From a virus: a stretch of DNA of 27,346 nt. The notes under the pieces are model-generated. The model searched no databases. It had not been told where the DNA came from and worked only from the letters and a program-made list of their open reading frames with translations. The translations under genes were made by a program, and so were the position numbers. Position 1 is the first letter of the stretch. Each line of letters begins with the position of its first letter. The stretch covers positions 1 through 27,346 of IMG/VR virus record IMGVR_UViG_3300044951_001081, one strand, 5' to 3'. This document shows, one piece after another, positions 15,631 to 23,930 of this stretch.

Positions 15631-16638
15631 TTAGTACGAACCAAGGATAATTCGACGATTGTCGAGAACGCCAAATCCAAGTTCAGCAAAACCATAGTAA
15701 CCAACTCTCTGCTGACGATGAAGTGTAGGATCTTCAAACACCTGAAGAGCCTGCTTCATAGGCATGATAAAGCTATCGCTAGCACCCTGATCAAGACCAA
15801 TGACCAGCTCTAGATCGCTAGCTTGAACAGCGCCACCAAGACCATTTGCAAAGAAGTCTTGGTATTCTTGACCTTCGCCAAGTTCATCAAGGTCATGCAG
15901 GTTAACGCCGAAGATACGAGTAATAGGAGCGCCACCTTCAGTCGCTGAGTAAATTTCACGACGAGTAACTTCATCAATCTGATCAAGTCCCCAGTTGCGA
16001 ACATCTTCAAGAGATTCTGGCGATACGTAAAGATCAGTCAATCTACCTCGATTGGCTGAACCCGTATTTCCGCCAGCATTTCTACGCATAACAGTCTGCA
16101 TAAGAGAAACCAATCTCTTTGAGAATAGACCGGCTGTAGCATCACCGTCATAAACCAAGATGTTGCGGTCAACACCAGCAGCCAACAGCGTGTGAAAACC
16201 GTCATCATTCATCTTCTTTACGAAGCCAGCTTCCATCACCTGTGCTGCGCGAGCAGCAACATCCCAGCGAGCTTCACGAGCATAACGCAGCAAATAATCA
16301 ATGCTGGATGTGATCGTGTAGGTAGGAATTGTGACATAATCACTTTCAACCGCACGCTCAGGAATACGACCATGACCCGGATTTGTGTAAGCAACATGCT
16401 CACCTTCAAGACCCGGAGAGATCAAATCGAGAGGATATTCAGTGCTGGCACCCGGCTCAACATTGATTGTCTCGAAAATATTACCAAGAATATTGCCAAC
16501 AAGAACACCCTTTCGCAGAGGAAGTTCAAGAGCTTTAGCAAACTCACGCTGTGATGCCAGAGCAACACTCTGATCATTGTGACCAGTGTTTTTATAAAGA
16601 CTAATAAATTCGTTACTAGGTCTCTCTGTGTATGACAT
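15631..16638 (-). CDS. Major capsid protein, HK97 fold, 335 aa
   Basis: The gene starts at ATG 16638 with AAAGGAG nine bases upstream, the strongest ribosome-binding site in the window and like that of other phage capsid genes. The order protease-scaffold, decoration, capsid is typical of head modules. The protein has a helical N-arm (1-50), a region rich in E and G (NVEPGASTEYPLDLI), a long central helix (DYLLRYAREARWDVAARAAQ) and the C-terminal strand pattern RVGYYGFAELGFGVLDNRRIILGSY. This ending and the size fit HK97-fold major capsid proteins. The N-arm could lose residues to the prohead protease; the site is not evident. Confidence 0.9.
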   Translation of the reverse strand: MSYTERPSNEFISLYKNTGHNDQSVALASQREFAKALELPLRKGVLVGNILGNIFETINVEPGASTEYPLDLISPGLEGEHVAYTNPGHGRIPERAVESDYVTIPTYTITSSIDYLLRYAREARWDVAARAAQVMEAGFVKKMNDDGFHTLLAAGVDRNILVYDGDATAGLFSKRLVSLMQTVMRRNAGGNTGSANRGRLTDLYVSPESLEDVRNWGLDQIDEVTRREIYSATEGGAPITRIFGVNLHDLDELGEGQEYQDFFANGLGGAVQASDLELVIGLDQGASDSFIMPMKQALQVFEDPTLHRQQRVGYYGFAELGFGVLDNRRIILGSY

Positions 16639-16671
16639 ATTATGTATCTCCTTTAAAATTAAAGATTAGTT

Positions 16672-17157
16672 TTAGCCGAAGTTAGGAAGGTTGACGTAAA
16701 CTTTAGCGTAACCGTCAGCGTCCTTGCGGGACATGAAACGGCCAATAGCCAAATTACCGGATGATGCTGCATTGGAAGCTGTCGTAGAAACGTTGCCAGC
16801 AGTGGTTACGTCTGCGTAAGCGACATTTCCCGGAACTGGAGTTCCAGTAACCAAGTTGGTTACAACCCAGCCACGAGTCAATACAGTTACCTTGCCACCC
16901 TTTTGTACTTCATCCTTGTACTGATTTAGATGAGTACGAGTAAGATCTTTATCAACAACGTCGTTCAGCAAAAACCCAACAGGAACGTTGGTTGATGCGG
17001 CCTGCTTGTAAGATACGCTATTGTCTCCCTGATCCATCGCTGCGCCAGAAGCGCTTAGAACGTCCAAGCAAACAACACCACCGCGACTTGCAGTTCCGGC
17101 AGTATAGAAAAAGCTGATATCTGTAGATTCTTCGTATCTATCTGATTTAAGAGCCAT
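16672..17157 (-). CDS. Head decoration / minor capsid protein, 161 aa
   Basis: I place the start at ATG 17157 (MALKSDRYEESTDISFFYTA), with AGGAG nine bases upstream, not at the longer in-frame ATG at 17247 that overlaps the scaffold. The product is small, beta-rich and Gly/Ala/Ser/Thr-rich, with 'ASRGGVVCLDV' and 'VPVGFLLNDVVDKDLT' segments. It lies between scaffold and major capsid gene, where many phages encode a cement or decoration protein. Homologues with the same MALKSDRYE-type start are, as I recall, common in environmental phages. Function is inferred from position and fold type. Confidence 0.7.
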   Translation of the reverse strand: MALKSDRYEESTDISFFYTAGTASRGGVVCLDVLSASGAAMDQGDNSVSYKQAASTNVPVGFLLNDVVDKDLTRTHLNQYKDEVQKGGKVTVLTRGWVVTNLVTGTPVPGNVAYADVTTAGNVSTTASNAASSGNLAIGRFMSRKDADGYAKVYVNLPNFG

Positions 17158-17182
17158 AGTTATATTCTCCTGTTTTTTATAA

Positions 17183-17824
17183 TTACTTGTTAAGTACGTG
17201 ATTTTCAAACCAGTTTGAAACACTCGCTCTGGTAGATTCAAGTTCATTGTGCTCTGGAACGATAAGTGTGGCTTCTGAACTTTCTATTTTTTCGAAAGTC
17301 TCTGGAGTTACTTCGGCTTCTGTGATCTTAGCCTTAGAATCCTTCTTCATAGCTTCTTTATCTTCCACTGCCTTCTTTTCAAACATCATCTTCTTCTTGC
17401 CGTACATAGCAACCACGGCTTCAAAAGAAGAGTCATCAAGAGCGTCAAAAGCAGCAAGAGTTGTTTCTACTTCTTCTTGTTCAAAACCAGCTTCTACCAA
17501 AGAAGCCATTCTCTTCTGCATCTTTTCTTTCTTCTTCATTTCTTCCATGTTCATTTTTGCTTCAGCAAGCTGAGAGCTTGATTGAACCAATGCATCTTCG
17601 AGTTCAGCAACGCGAGCCTGAGTAGACTTGATAACCTCATTGAGCTGATCAATCGTTGCGTGACTCTGTTCAGCAGCAGTCTTGAAAGACTCAAGCTTAG
17701 AAGCAAATTCCTTGTCTTTAGCTTCTTCGATCTTGGCCTTGATGGCTTCGTTTTCAACGTTAGCTTTTGCTAGTTGATCACGAACCTCTCGTAGCTGCGT
17801 TTCAAACAGTGTATCTTCAGCCAT
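17183..17824 (-). CDS. Internal in-frame start: free scaffold protein, 213 aa
   Basis: Within the protease-scaffold gene, ATG 17824-17822 (codon 271, MAEDTLFETQLREVRDQL) is preceded by AGGAG at 17837-17833 with an eight-base spacer. It falls exactly at the junction between protease-like and coiled-coil regions. It would give excess scaffold without protease, the arrangement known for lambda C and Nu3. The preceding linker (FSIGEIK) would then double as translation signal. Expression is inferred. Confidence 0.65.
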   Translation of the reverse strand: MAEDTLFETQLREVRDQLAKANVENEAIKAKIEEAKDKEFASKLESFKTAAEQSHATIDQLNEVIKSTQARVAELEDALVQSSSQLAEAKMNMEEMKKKEKMQKRMASLVEAGFEQEEVETTLAAFDALDDSSFEAVVAMYGKKKMMFEKKAVEDKEAMKKDSKAKITEAEVTPETFEKIESSEATLIVPEHNELESTRASVSNWFENHVLNK

Positions 17825-18634
17825 TTTAATTTCTCCTATTGAAAATTTAGAGTATGCGTTAAAGTTTATAACATTTGCAACCGCATTATTAAATATAACA
17901 CTTCTAGGGTTCGCAGGCTTTGAAACCAACCCCTTGCCAGAAAAAGAAATGTTTGACAAAGCACGACCTAATTTATAACCTTCATATTGACCTGTTCCAC
18001 CGTAAGATTTTAGATGTTTAGTCAAAAAGGCTGAGGCTTCATCTCGTTCCAATATCTTTGCCATACCTTTGTTGTCAATCATCGCATAATCAAATCCAGA
18101 AAATAGACATTCCATAGAAACGTACCATTTGCCTTCTTCGATTTCAGCAATGATTTTTTCCATCCGTTCTTTGTTGGTTTCATCGCTCCAACTGTTGTAT
18201 AAAACAGCTTGAGTAATGATATCAAAATCTTCTGGACGGGAATCATCTTCGTCGCCTACAGCTTTACCATCCTTGGTTAAAACATAAGACCCTGTGATAT
18301 GACCAATTATATCATTTTCATCGTGCATGAAATTGAATTGTTTGTCTTCTGGAGTTTTTCTAGCAGCCCAAGTGGCCTCAGGAGTAAAAACATCATCGTT
18401 TTTATTCCATCCAGTAGAAACAAGAACAGACTCTATGTAATACAGATCTAACTGATTTTTATTCTCAGCAAGGGCTGTTTCCAGAGAAGCTGGTATTTTA
18501 ATATGATTTGATCTTGATGGCAAAGCTCTTTTGTGTAGTTCATCCACGCGAGAACAATAAGCTATAGAAGCCTGAGTTTTAACCAACTCGGCTACTCCAT
18601 CTTGAACTTCATGTTTAAAAATTTTTATTGTCAT
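17183..18634 (-). CDS. Prohead protease fused to scaffold, 483 aa
   Basis: Residues 1-260 look like a prohead core protease (U9/U35-like). The pattern QFNFMHDENDIIGHITGSYV supplies the candidate catalytic His, and GKWYVSMECLF near residue 168 supplies the candidate Ser followed by Glu. Residues 271-483 are a charged, coiled-coil, Ala/Glu/Lys-rich scaffold (LREVRDQLAKANVENEAIKA), ending VSNWFENHVLNK. Such fusions exist in phages where the protease degrades its own scaffold after capsid assembly. A strong internal start at codon 271 could release scaffold alone. A TGTGTATAAT promoter candidate lies 18 bases before the start codon; GAGG serves as ribosome-binding site. It sits between portal and decoration genes. 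Confidence 0.82.
   Translation of the reverse strand: MTIKIFKHEVQDGVAELVKTQASIAYCSRVDELHKRALPSRSNHIKIPASLETALAENKNQLDLYYIESVLVSTGWNKNDDVFTPEATWAARKTPEDKQFNFMHDENDIIGHITGSYVLTKDGKAVGDEDDSRPEDFDIITQAVLYNSWSDETNKERMEKIIAEIEEGKWYVSMECLFSGFDYAMIDNKGMAKILERDEASAFLTKHLKSYGGTGQYEGYKLGRALSNISFSGKGLVSKPANPRSVIFNNAVANVINFNAYSKFSIGEIKMAEDTLFETQLREVRDQLAKANVENEAIKAKIEEAKDKEFASKLESFKTAAEQSHATIDQLNEVIKSTQARVAELEDALVQSSSQLAEAKMNMEEMKKKEKMQKRMASLVEAGFEQEEVETTLAAFDALDDSSFEAVVAMYGKKKMMFEKKAVEDKEAMKKDSKAKITEAEVTPETFEKIESSEATLIVPEHNELESTRASVSNWFENHVLNK
17833..17837 (-). promoter_or_regulatory. Internal ribosome-binding site for scaffold
   Basis: AGGAG in an A-rich context (AGGAGAAATTAAAATG) inside a coding gene. 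It is as good as the sites in front of real genes nearby, which makes chance less likely. Confidence 0.65.
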
Positions 18635-18651
18635 TTTTTTTACCTCATGAC

Positions 18652-18661
18652 ATTATACACA
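18652..18661 (-). promoter_or_regulatory. Candidate late promoter upstream of protease-scaffold
   Basis: The minus strand reads TTTTTTTGTGTATAATGTC in the 58-base gap after portal. The 16 bases TTTTTTTGTGTATAAT equal those before the fibre operon. A start seven bases after the hexamer would give an almost leaderless transcript beginning at the GAGG ribosome-binding site. No -35 box is evident. Confidence 0.55.
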
Positions 18662-18692
18662 AAAAAATAAAAAATACAAAGAAAGCCTATTT

Positions 18693-20708
18693 TTAGCTTA
18701 ATAATAACTCTACGTAATTTGCTATAATTAGTTTTCTATAGTTTTCTATGCTGTTTGCTGAAACTTTAATTTCTTTTAATTCTGATGGAATAGGTTTAAA
18801 TTTTTCAGAAATAGCTTTGTATATAGAACTGTCGTTTAGTTCGCACATTGGAGTAAGATTCAACAGCGTTGCTAACCTTAATTGTTCAAACTCTTGAGAT
18901 TCAGCTTTTGTTAGCTGTCTCATGTTAGCTTTGCCTTTATCGTGTAAATATCCATCTATCAACACAGAAGTATGATCAAAGGCTGACGTTACCCACATAA
19001 ACAACTCAGCAACTCCCGGCGTACTCTTTGGTGTATCCACACGTTTCTTTCTTGGACCATCATCTAGTTTATTTGGAGGTCTTCCGTTGTCTTTTTTAGC
19101 CACTGGACTGCTCTTTAAACCGGTTTCAGGTTTAGACTCTTGTATATCTTTAGTGATTTCACCTTGCTTTTCTATTTTTTCCATGTCGATCTGCTGATTC
19201 GCGTTATGGAAAGGACTAGCTTTTGGAGGCAGCTTTTCATCTTCTCTGGATTTAGCTTCTCTTTGTAGTCTTACTTTTTCTACGTTTGGAACTTCCTTGA
19301 ATCTTTCAAGCACAGTTTCATGCGAAATGATATCTCTGTCAGCAAGTTGTATGAGCAAGTTCTTTTCACTAGATTCGTCAGATAGACTCATTTGATCATA
19401 AACAACATGAGCTGACTTTCTGAAGCCCATAGCTTTTCTTATATCTTCAAGCTCTTTCTCCCAAAACTTAGTTAGCTGATCTCTGCCGTACTGCAATCTT
19501 TCAACCAAAGTTTTAAGAGATATGAAGTTGTTTGTGAAGCCACCGCCCTGTCCAGACATTCCTGTCAATGTTGGAGGAACTCCAAGCCCAGCAAAGATAC
19601 TGTTTAGTACATTTTGATACTTTTCAGCTCCCAAGAACTTGTAAACTTGAGAGTTGCTTTCTGTGAATTTTAGTTCTGGCCCATAAACAAGCTCCATGCA
19701 TCCACCACCTGTGTTGCTGGCGAGTATGTTTCTTAATTTATTTACGCCTTCTTGTGTTGGCAAAACCTTGTGTTCAAAGCTTCCGAGTGTCCACAGCCTG
19801 ATGTTTGAAATAGCACCATCCAATGCTGCCAAGTCAGCTAATTTCATCTTCTCTAACATAACGATGTCATCAAGGATTGCGTAGGCAAGTGGATGCGCCC
19901 ATTGTTGCCAGTCATCTTTTTTATAATAAAAGACTGATAATTTTTCAGGATCTAGGTCTATCTTACGCTCTTTATTTTTTATGCTATTTTTAATATTGCT
20001 TGGTAAAGTTTCAAGAACTTTTATGGGAATTGTGCCATCTTTGAAGTTGTCAAAAAAAGCATTTGAGTTTAACTGATAGTTTTGCTTTCCAAGAAAAAGG
20101 CTAACTACGCCATCCTTCATGTCTATCGTCAACGGATTAAAGAAGTTGTATCTCCAAGGAATCAGATTCTTTTTAACCGATGGAATTTCTACAACTATAT
20201 CTTGAGCCAATGATTTGATATAAGTAACTATATCATCACTGATATTAGCGTGACTTTTATAAATAAAGACATTGCCCGTTCTGTAGAGATTGTTTAAAAA
20301 TCTTTCTGACCTTTCTTTGCCGTCAACCTTTTTGAACCATTGCTGATAGAATTTTTCAACACTCTTGTTTTCATGAACGATGTTTATTCCTTGACAACCA
20401 AAATCGCCCATTAAATCTATAATATTTCTTACAATCCCAACCTTGTCATAAGCTTCCATGCACATCTTTATTATGCTTTTAGAGCGTGTGGGAATTTGCT
20501 CTTCTGGTCTGAAAGCATAATAATCGCTGCGAGTAAATCCGGGCTTTACAGATCTGTTTGGCTCAACGTTTAAAAAATCTCTATGATAAGCTTTGCTCAC
20601 ACCGGCATAAGACTCGGAAGCTTCAGAGAAACTTTGAAAAGCCAAAGCCTTTGAGTTTTGATCGTTATCATTCCAAGTCGTAAGAGACCCTTTGGTTTTT
20701 TCAGACAT
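18693..20708 (-). CDS. Portal protein, 671 aa
   Basis: This gene follows the large terminase and precedes protease-scaffold. The N-terminal region has YYAFRPEEQIP and IIKMCMEAYDKVGIVRNIID (residues 60-100), and NNLYRTGNVFIYKS near 145, typical of portal wing domains. GLGVPPTLTGMSGQGGGFTN near 385 and the following long helix (FISLKTLVERLQYGRDQLTK) match the stem/crown region of portals. A charged Pro-rich linker (about 500-560) leads to a C-terminal helical part. At 671 residues it is longer than many portals, the extra being this tail. It forms the dodecameric DNA gate to which terminase docks. Confidence 0.87.
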   Translation of the reverse strand: MSEKTKGSLTTWNDNDQNSKALAFQSFSEASESYAGVSKAYHRDFLNVEPNRSVKPGFTRSDYYAFRPEEQIPTRSKSIIKMCMEAYDKVGIVRNIIDLMGDFGCQGINIVHENKSVEKFYQQWFKKVDGKERSERFLNNLYRTGNVFIYKSHANISDDIVTYIKSLAQDIVVEIPSVKKNLIPWRYNFFNPLTIDMKDGVVSLFLGKQNYQLNSNAFFDNFKDGTIPIKVLETLPSNIKNSIKNKERKIDLDPEKLSVFYYKKDDWQQWAHPLAYAILDDIVMLEKMKLADLAALDGAISNIRLWTLGSFEHKVLPTQEGVNKLRNILASNTGGGCMELVYGPELKFTESNSQVYKFLGAEKYQNVLNSIFAGLGVPPTLTGMSGQGGGFTNNFISLKTLVERLQYGRDQLTKFWEKELEDIRKAMGFRKSAHVVYDQMSLSDESSEKNLLIQLADRDIISHETVLERFKEVPNVEKVRLQREAKSREDEKLPPKASPFHNANQQIDMEKIEKQGEITKDIQESKPETGLKSSPVAKKDNGRPPNKLDDGPRKKRVDTPKSTPGVAELFMWVTSAFDHTSVLIDGYLHDKGKANMRQLTKAESQEFEQLRLATLLNLTPMCELNDSSIYKAISEKFKPIPSELKEIKVSANSIENYRKLIIANYVELLLS

Positions 20709-20754
20709 TCTATTCCCTTTATTATCGAAATGTAATCAGATTGTATTCTAAATG

Positions 20755-20764
20755 ATTATACACA
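20755..20764 (-). promoter_or_regulatory. Candidate late promoter upstream of portal
   Basis: TGTGTATAAT occurs in the 60-base gap between terminase and portal, preceded by TTATTAAAATA rather than a T-run. It lies 46 bases before the portal start. Together with the two other copies it defines a motif restricted to head/fibre gene gaps; no -35 box is seen. Confidence 0.55.
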
Positions 20765-20768
20765 TATT

Positions 20769-22769
20769 TTAATAAAGGTTATTGTTCATATTGTCTGTGA
20801 ACCAAGCTGGACCATTGTAAAGTTTACCTTTTGGATCTTTTTCTTTTTCAACTGTTGCAAATCCTCCATAGAAATTGTATATTTCTGGACTTGGCATTCG
20901 AGCTATGGTTCTAGCTGACATGTTTGCCATCAGAAGGGCTGAGTATCTATCTTTTCTCAGCTTGCCCTTTTTACCAGTGCCTATAACAGTTTCTGGAGTG
21001 TCCCATTTGTCTCTGCCAGAAGGTGTTTGTGATATTTGAATCATGGCTAATTCATCTTTTAAATCTTCTATTTCCATAACGCATTGTTCAAGTGTATCAA
21101 AAGATCTACCCTTCATTTCATCTTCGATGGCTGAAATGTCTAGGCTCAGTGTGTCGAACATGGGGAATAAAAGAGCTTTATCCTCAAAGTCTTTTCTCAT
21201 ACCATGATTTGATTCAGACACCCAGTCATATCTAGAAAATTGGCACATTTCTAATATGTGTAGACCTCTGTTGTCGTCTGAGTCTTTTGGCTTTTCTTGG
21301 TCGATAGTTTCCCAGATTGGAAGTTCGTTTTCTTGTATTTTATCTTTATCATGCAAGCTTTCCATGACAGCGATACCACCGCCTCCAGCATCCATAGCTA
21401 TTTGAACGCACGGAAAAACTGTCATCAAATCTCTTATTTTTCTAGCACAATAAGCGTAAAAGTCAGATTCAGATGAATATCCACTTTTAATTTTTTCTTT
21501 GTGCTGATCTCTGTTTGTTGTCCAACAGTGAACTACTCTTCTGTGATCTTCATTTAGTTCTAAAATAACAATACTAAAATTATCTACTTCTGAAGCTGGG
21601 TCAACTCCAAAGATGTATTTCTTTTGTATGTCGCCTCTGATTCTTGTTGAAAAACAAATATCAATTCCATTTTTGTCTTTTATAGGAGCTTTGTCCAAGT
21701 ACTGATCGTTGGTGACACAAGCCTCTATCAGGGATCGCTTGAAAAAGCCCTGTGAGTCGCGTGTGAAGCAAGCTCCGAACTCCATCTGGTATATTCCAGC
21801 ATGAACAGTAGCCTTTGATCTGGCGACCTGTGAGGCGTCCATAAAGCCCTCTGGTAAAAGCTCGTATGGTATTCTTATTATCGAATAATCCTTCCAGTTA
21901 AAACCTTCTGGGGGATCTTCGTTGAAGATGTCTCGCAATCTACTTTCTTTGCCTTGACTCTTTATTATTGATTTCCACTTTTTCCAATATTGAGCAAAAT
22001 GGTTAAAATCGTAATAGGCTGTTCCTGAAAGAATTATTTGATTGTCACTCTTTTTAAGGATATTGCTATCTTCTTCAAAATAATCTAAATTATACTCTTT
22101 GGCCTTTTTTCTCGCTGCCATGTTTTTAACATTTTCGATGGGATCTGAACTTACTGCGGCAAAACCGGCAACAACATTTTCAAAAATATCCCTTGGTATA
22201 CTCGCAAATTCATCAGAGATAATATCATTTGCTCGTTGCCCTCTTATCTTCTGACCATCCCCTAAAGGTAGGCATGTCACGCGAGACTGATTTATTCTCA
22301 GCACACATCTATCAACGTCTCTTCTTGGTCCAGACTCAGCATCGCACATGCTTCTTAGAATTGGAGCTTTGTTCCATATTGTTTCCATGTATTCAAACAG
22401 CACTTTTGATTGTCTGAAAGCAGCACCAACAATAACAATCTTTCTTTCTGGAAGTATCAAGGCTCTTAGTATTGAATAAAGAGATAAAATAAAAGACTTG
22501 CCAAAACCTCGGCTAGCGATAAGCATCGGAAATTTACGATTCCACATCTCATGTAAAAATAAAGCTTGAGATGGCAGTATGTTGACGTTCAATATGTGTT
22601 TGCATAAAAACGAAAAATACTCTGGCCTTGTCATCAACCACAACAGCCTGTAATGAGAATCGTTTGCAGATCCTATAAATTTCATTGGGTTGAATATTGA
22701 TTCATCATTGATGTCGTCAAGGTTCAGCCAAGCTTCATTTATAACTTTAATTTTACCATCGTCTTTCAT
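20769..22769 (-). CDS. terL: Terminase large subunit, 666 aa
   Basis: This is the ATP-driven DNA-packaging motor and headful nuclease. Walker A is at residues 84-92 (IASRGFGKS). Walker B is at about 183-187 (IISDE), with the catalytic Glu directly after Asp. The coupling motif SGTAYYD is at 248-254. The RNase H-like nuclease domain begins at about 386 with FGVDPASEVDNFSIVIL (Asp390), and continues with IAMDAGGGG (Asp460). The third acidic residue of the nuclease is probably in the RDKWDTPE region near 605. The start overlaps the ClpP-like gene by four bases (ATGA), with GGGAG upstream. Length is near the upper range for this family. No intein or intron is seen. Confidence 0.95.
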   Translation of the reverse strand: MKDDGKIKVINEAWLNLDDINDESIFNPMKFIGSANDSHYRLLWLMTRPEYFSFLCKHILNVNILPSQALFLHEMWNRKFPMLIASRGFGKSFILSLYSILRALILPERKIVIVGAAFRQSKVLFEYMETIWNKAPILRSMCDAESGPRRDVDRCVLRINQSRVTCLPLGDGQKIRGQRANDIISDEFASIPRDIFENVVAGFAAVSSDPIENVKNMAARKKAKEYNLDYFEEDSNILKKSDNQIILSGTAYYDFNHFAQYWKKWKSIIKSQGKESRLRDIFNEDPPEGFNWKDYSIIRIPYELLPEGFMDASQVARSKATVHAGIYQMEFGACFTRDSQGFFKRSLIEACVTNDQYLDKAPIKDKNGIDICFSTRIRGDIQKKYIFGVDPASEVDNFSIVILELNEDHRRVVHCWTTNRDQHKEKIKSGYSSESDFYAYCARKIRDLMTVFPCVQIAMDAGGGGIAVMESLHDKDKIQENELPIWETIDQEKPKDSDDNRGLHILEMCQFSRYDWVSESNHGMRKDFEDKALLFPMFDTLSLDISAIEDEMKGRSFDTLEQCVMEIEDLKDELAMIQISQTPSGRDKWDTPETVIGTGKKGKLRKDRYSALLMANMSARTIARMPSPEIYNFYGGFATVEKEKDPKGKLYNGPAWFTDNMNNNLY

Positions 22770-23419
22770 TTCAAACTCCCGATACTCTTCATTTTTCTTG
22801 TGTCAAGCACATGGTCTGCAAAACCGTAATAAACTGATTCATTTGCTTCTAAGTACCAATCTCCATCTTTTAATTTTCTCTTTAAGAAATTTCTTACCTT
22901 GTCTGTATCTAGATTGGTGTAACTTTCTTTGAAGTATTTACCATAAATACATTTATTGGCGTAGATATCTATCATGATCTCGGCATTGATCTTGTCTAAC
23001 TTTGCCAAGTTGTGTGCGCTTAGATGATCGCTTGCACAAGCAAAGCTTCCATAATGAAGCATGAAGTGAGCATTTGGGGTCAAAACTCTCTTGTCTGCTG
23101 CTTGTAGGATTATGCCGCTCATAGACTCGGCTTGACCATAAGCCACGATGGTGACATAAGACTTAGTCAAAGCTATCGCGTCGTAGATAACCATGCCATC
23201 AGACCAATTGCCTCCGATACTGTGCATGTGAACAATTATCGGCTCTTCAGAGATGGTGTCTAAAAGCCTGATGTTCTTATAAAAGTTAACAGCCATTCTG
23301 TACTCAACACCGGGATCTTCATCAGTATTAAATACGTGTCCGTGAAGATATATTTCTCTGTTCTTTATGTCTAAACCGTATTGATGTATGTCCGAAATAG
23401 TATCTACTAGAATATCCAT
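22766..23419 (-). CDS. clpP: ClpP-like serine protease, 217 aa
   Basis: The catalytic triad is intact by alignment with E. coli ClpP. Ser99 lies in GQAESMSG, His122 in NAHFMLHYG, and Asp187 in GDWYLEANESVYYGFAD. The oxyanion-type HSIGG (66-70) is also present. Length matches ClpP family members. It lies directly before terminase and after two nucleases. A separate prohead protease domain is encoded later, so this may not be the capsid-maturation enzyme. Alternatives are host protein turnover with a host Clp ATPase, or cleavage of a specific structural protein. No ATPase partner is encoded here. Confidence 0.9.
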   Translation of the reverse strand: MDILVDTISDIHQYGLDIKNREIYLHGHVFNTDEDPGVEYRMAVNFYKNIRLLDTISEEPIIVHMHSIGGNWSDGMVIYDAIALTKSYVTIVAYGQAESMSGIILQAADKRVLTPNAHFMLHYGSFACASDHLSAHNLAKLDKINAEIMIDIYANKCIYGKYFKESYTNLDTDKVRNFLKRKLKDGDWYLEANESVYYGFADHVLDTRKMKSIGSLK

Positions 23420-23420
23420 T

Positions 23421-23930
23421 TTAATCTTTTCTCCCAGTCGAGTAGTGTTCGTTGACCCTCTTCAAAATACTGTTTACTGCTAACTTTGCGTTTTTCCTGT
23501 TGCCGCAAAAAATAACATGTATACCATGATACATTTGAAATTCTATCAGCATTTTTAGTATGTACTTGTTTGTTACTTTCATAGAAGACCATTTTTCTTC
23601 AGGGATATCGGATCTATCTGGAAAATCCATTACATCTTCAAGAGAAAATTCTAATATCAGGAATTTAAAAGGAAAGGGTGTCATTCTTTCTATTTCTCTG
23701 ATGAATCTATGCTTATCTTTTCCAAGATTTATAGCTAGTTCAGAAATCCTGCCTTTTCTTTCTATGCAGATTTTATCTTCAAGACCAACGATGGAATAAT
23801 CTCCTGTGTCTAGCTTTTTAACAACCATACCTTCACACGAGGTATAGGTTCCAGAAAACTTTTCAAAAGTATATCCATCCTGCTCCCTTGTGTCTTTTAT
23901 GACCATGTAAGGAGGTGATTTAATTGGCAT
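23421..23930 (-). CDS. ERCC4-type nuclease, 169 aa
   Basis: The product has the XPF/ERCC4 catalytic order: IKDTREQ near residue 11, then DTGDYSI near residue 41, then CIERKGRISEL near residue 54. The classic GDX(n)ERKX3D motif ends in Glu here rather than Asp. Such enzymes cut branched DNA. In a phage this could resolve recombination or replication junctions before packaging, the role endonuclease VII plays in T4. It overlaps the HNH gene by 11 bases and is followed one base later by the ClpP-like gene. The ribosome-binding site is weak, consistent with coupling. Confidence 0.85.
   Translation of the reverse strand: MPIKSPPYMVIKDTREQDGYTFEKFSGTYTSCEGMVVKKLDTGDYSIVGLEDKICIERKGRISELAINLGKDKHRFIREIERMTPFPFKFLILEFSLEDVMDFPDRSDIPEEKWSSMKVTNKYILKMLIEFQMYHGIHVIFCGNRKNAKLAVNSILKRVNEHYSTGRKD

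Noticed and set aside
15460-15813. 117-codon plus-strand frame across the capsid terminator
   Set aside because: It crosses a terminator, a promoter candidate and the ends of two well-supported genes on the other strand.
17158-17247. 30-residue longer N-terminus for the decoration protein
   Set aside because: It overlaps the end of the scaffold gene, and the ATG at 17157 has a strong ribosome-binding site and the expected MALKSDRYE start.
23407-23592. 61-codon minus-strand frame inside the ERCC4 gene
   Set aside because: Alternative-frame shadow of the nuclease and the start of the ClpP-like gene, with no ribosome-binding site of its own.
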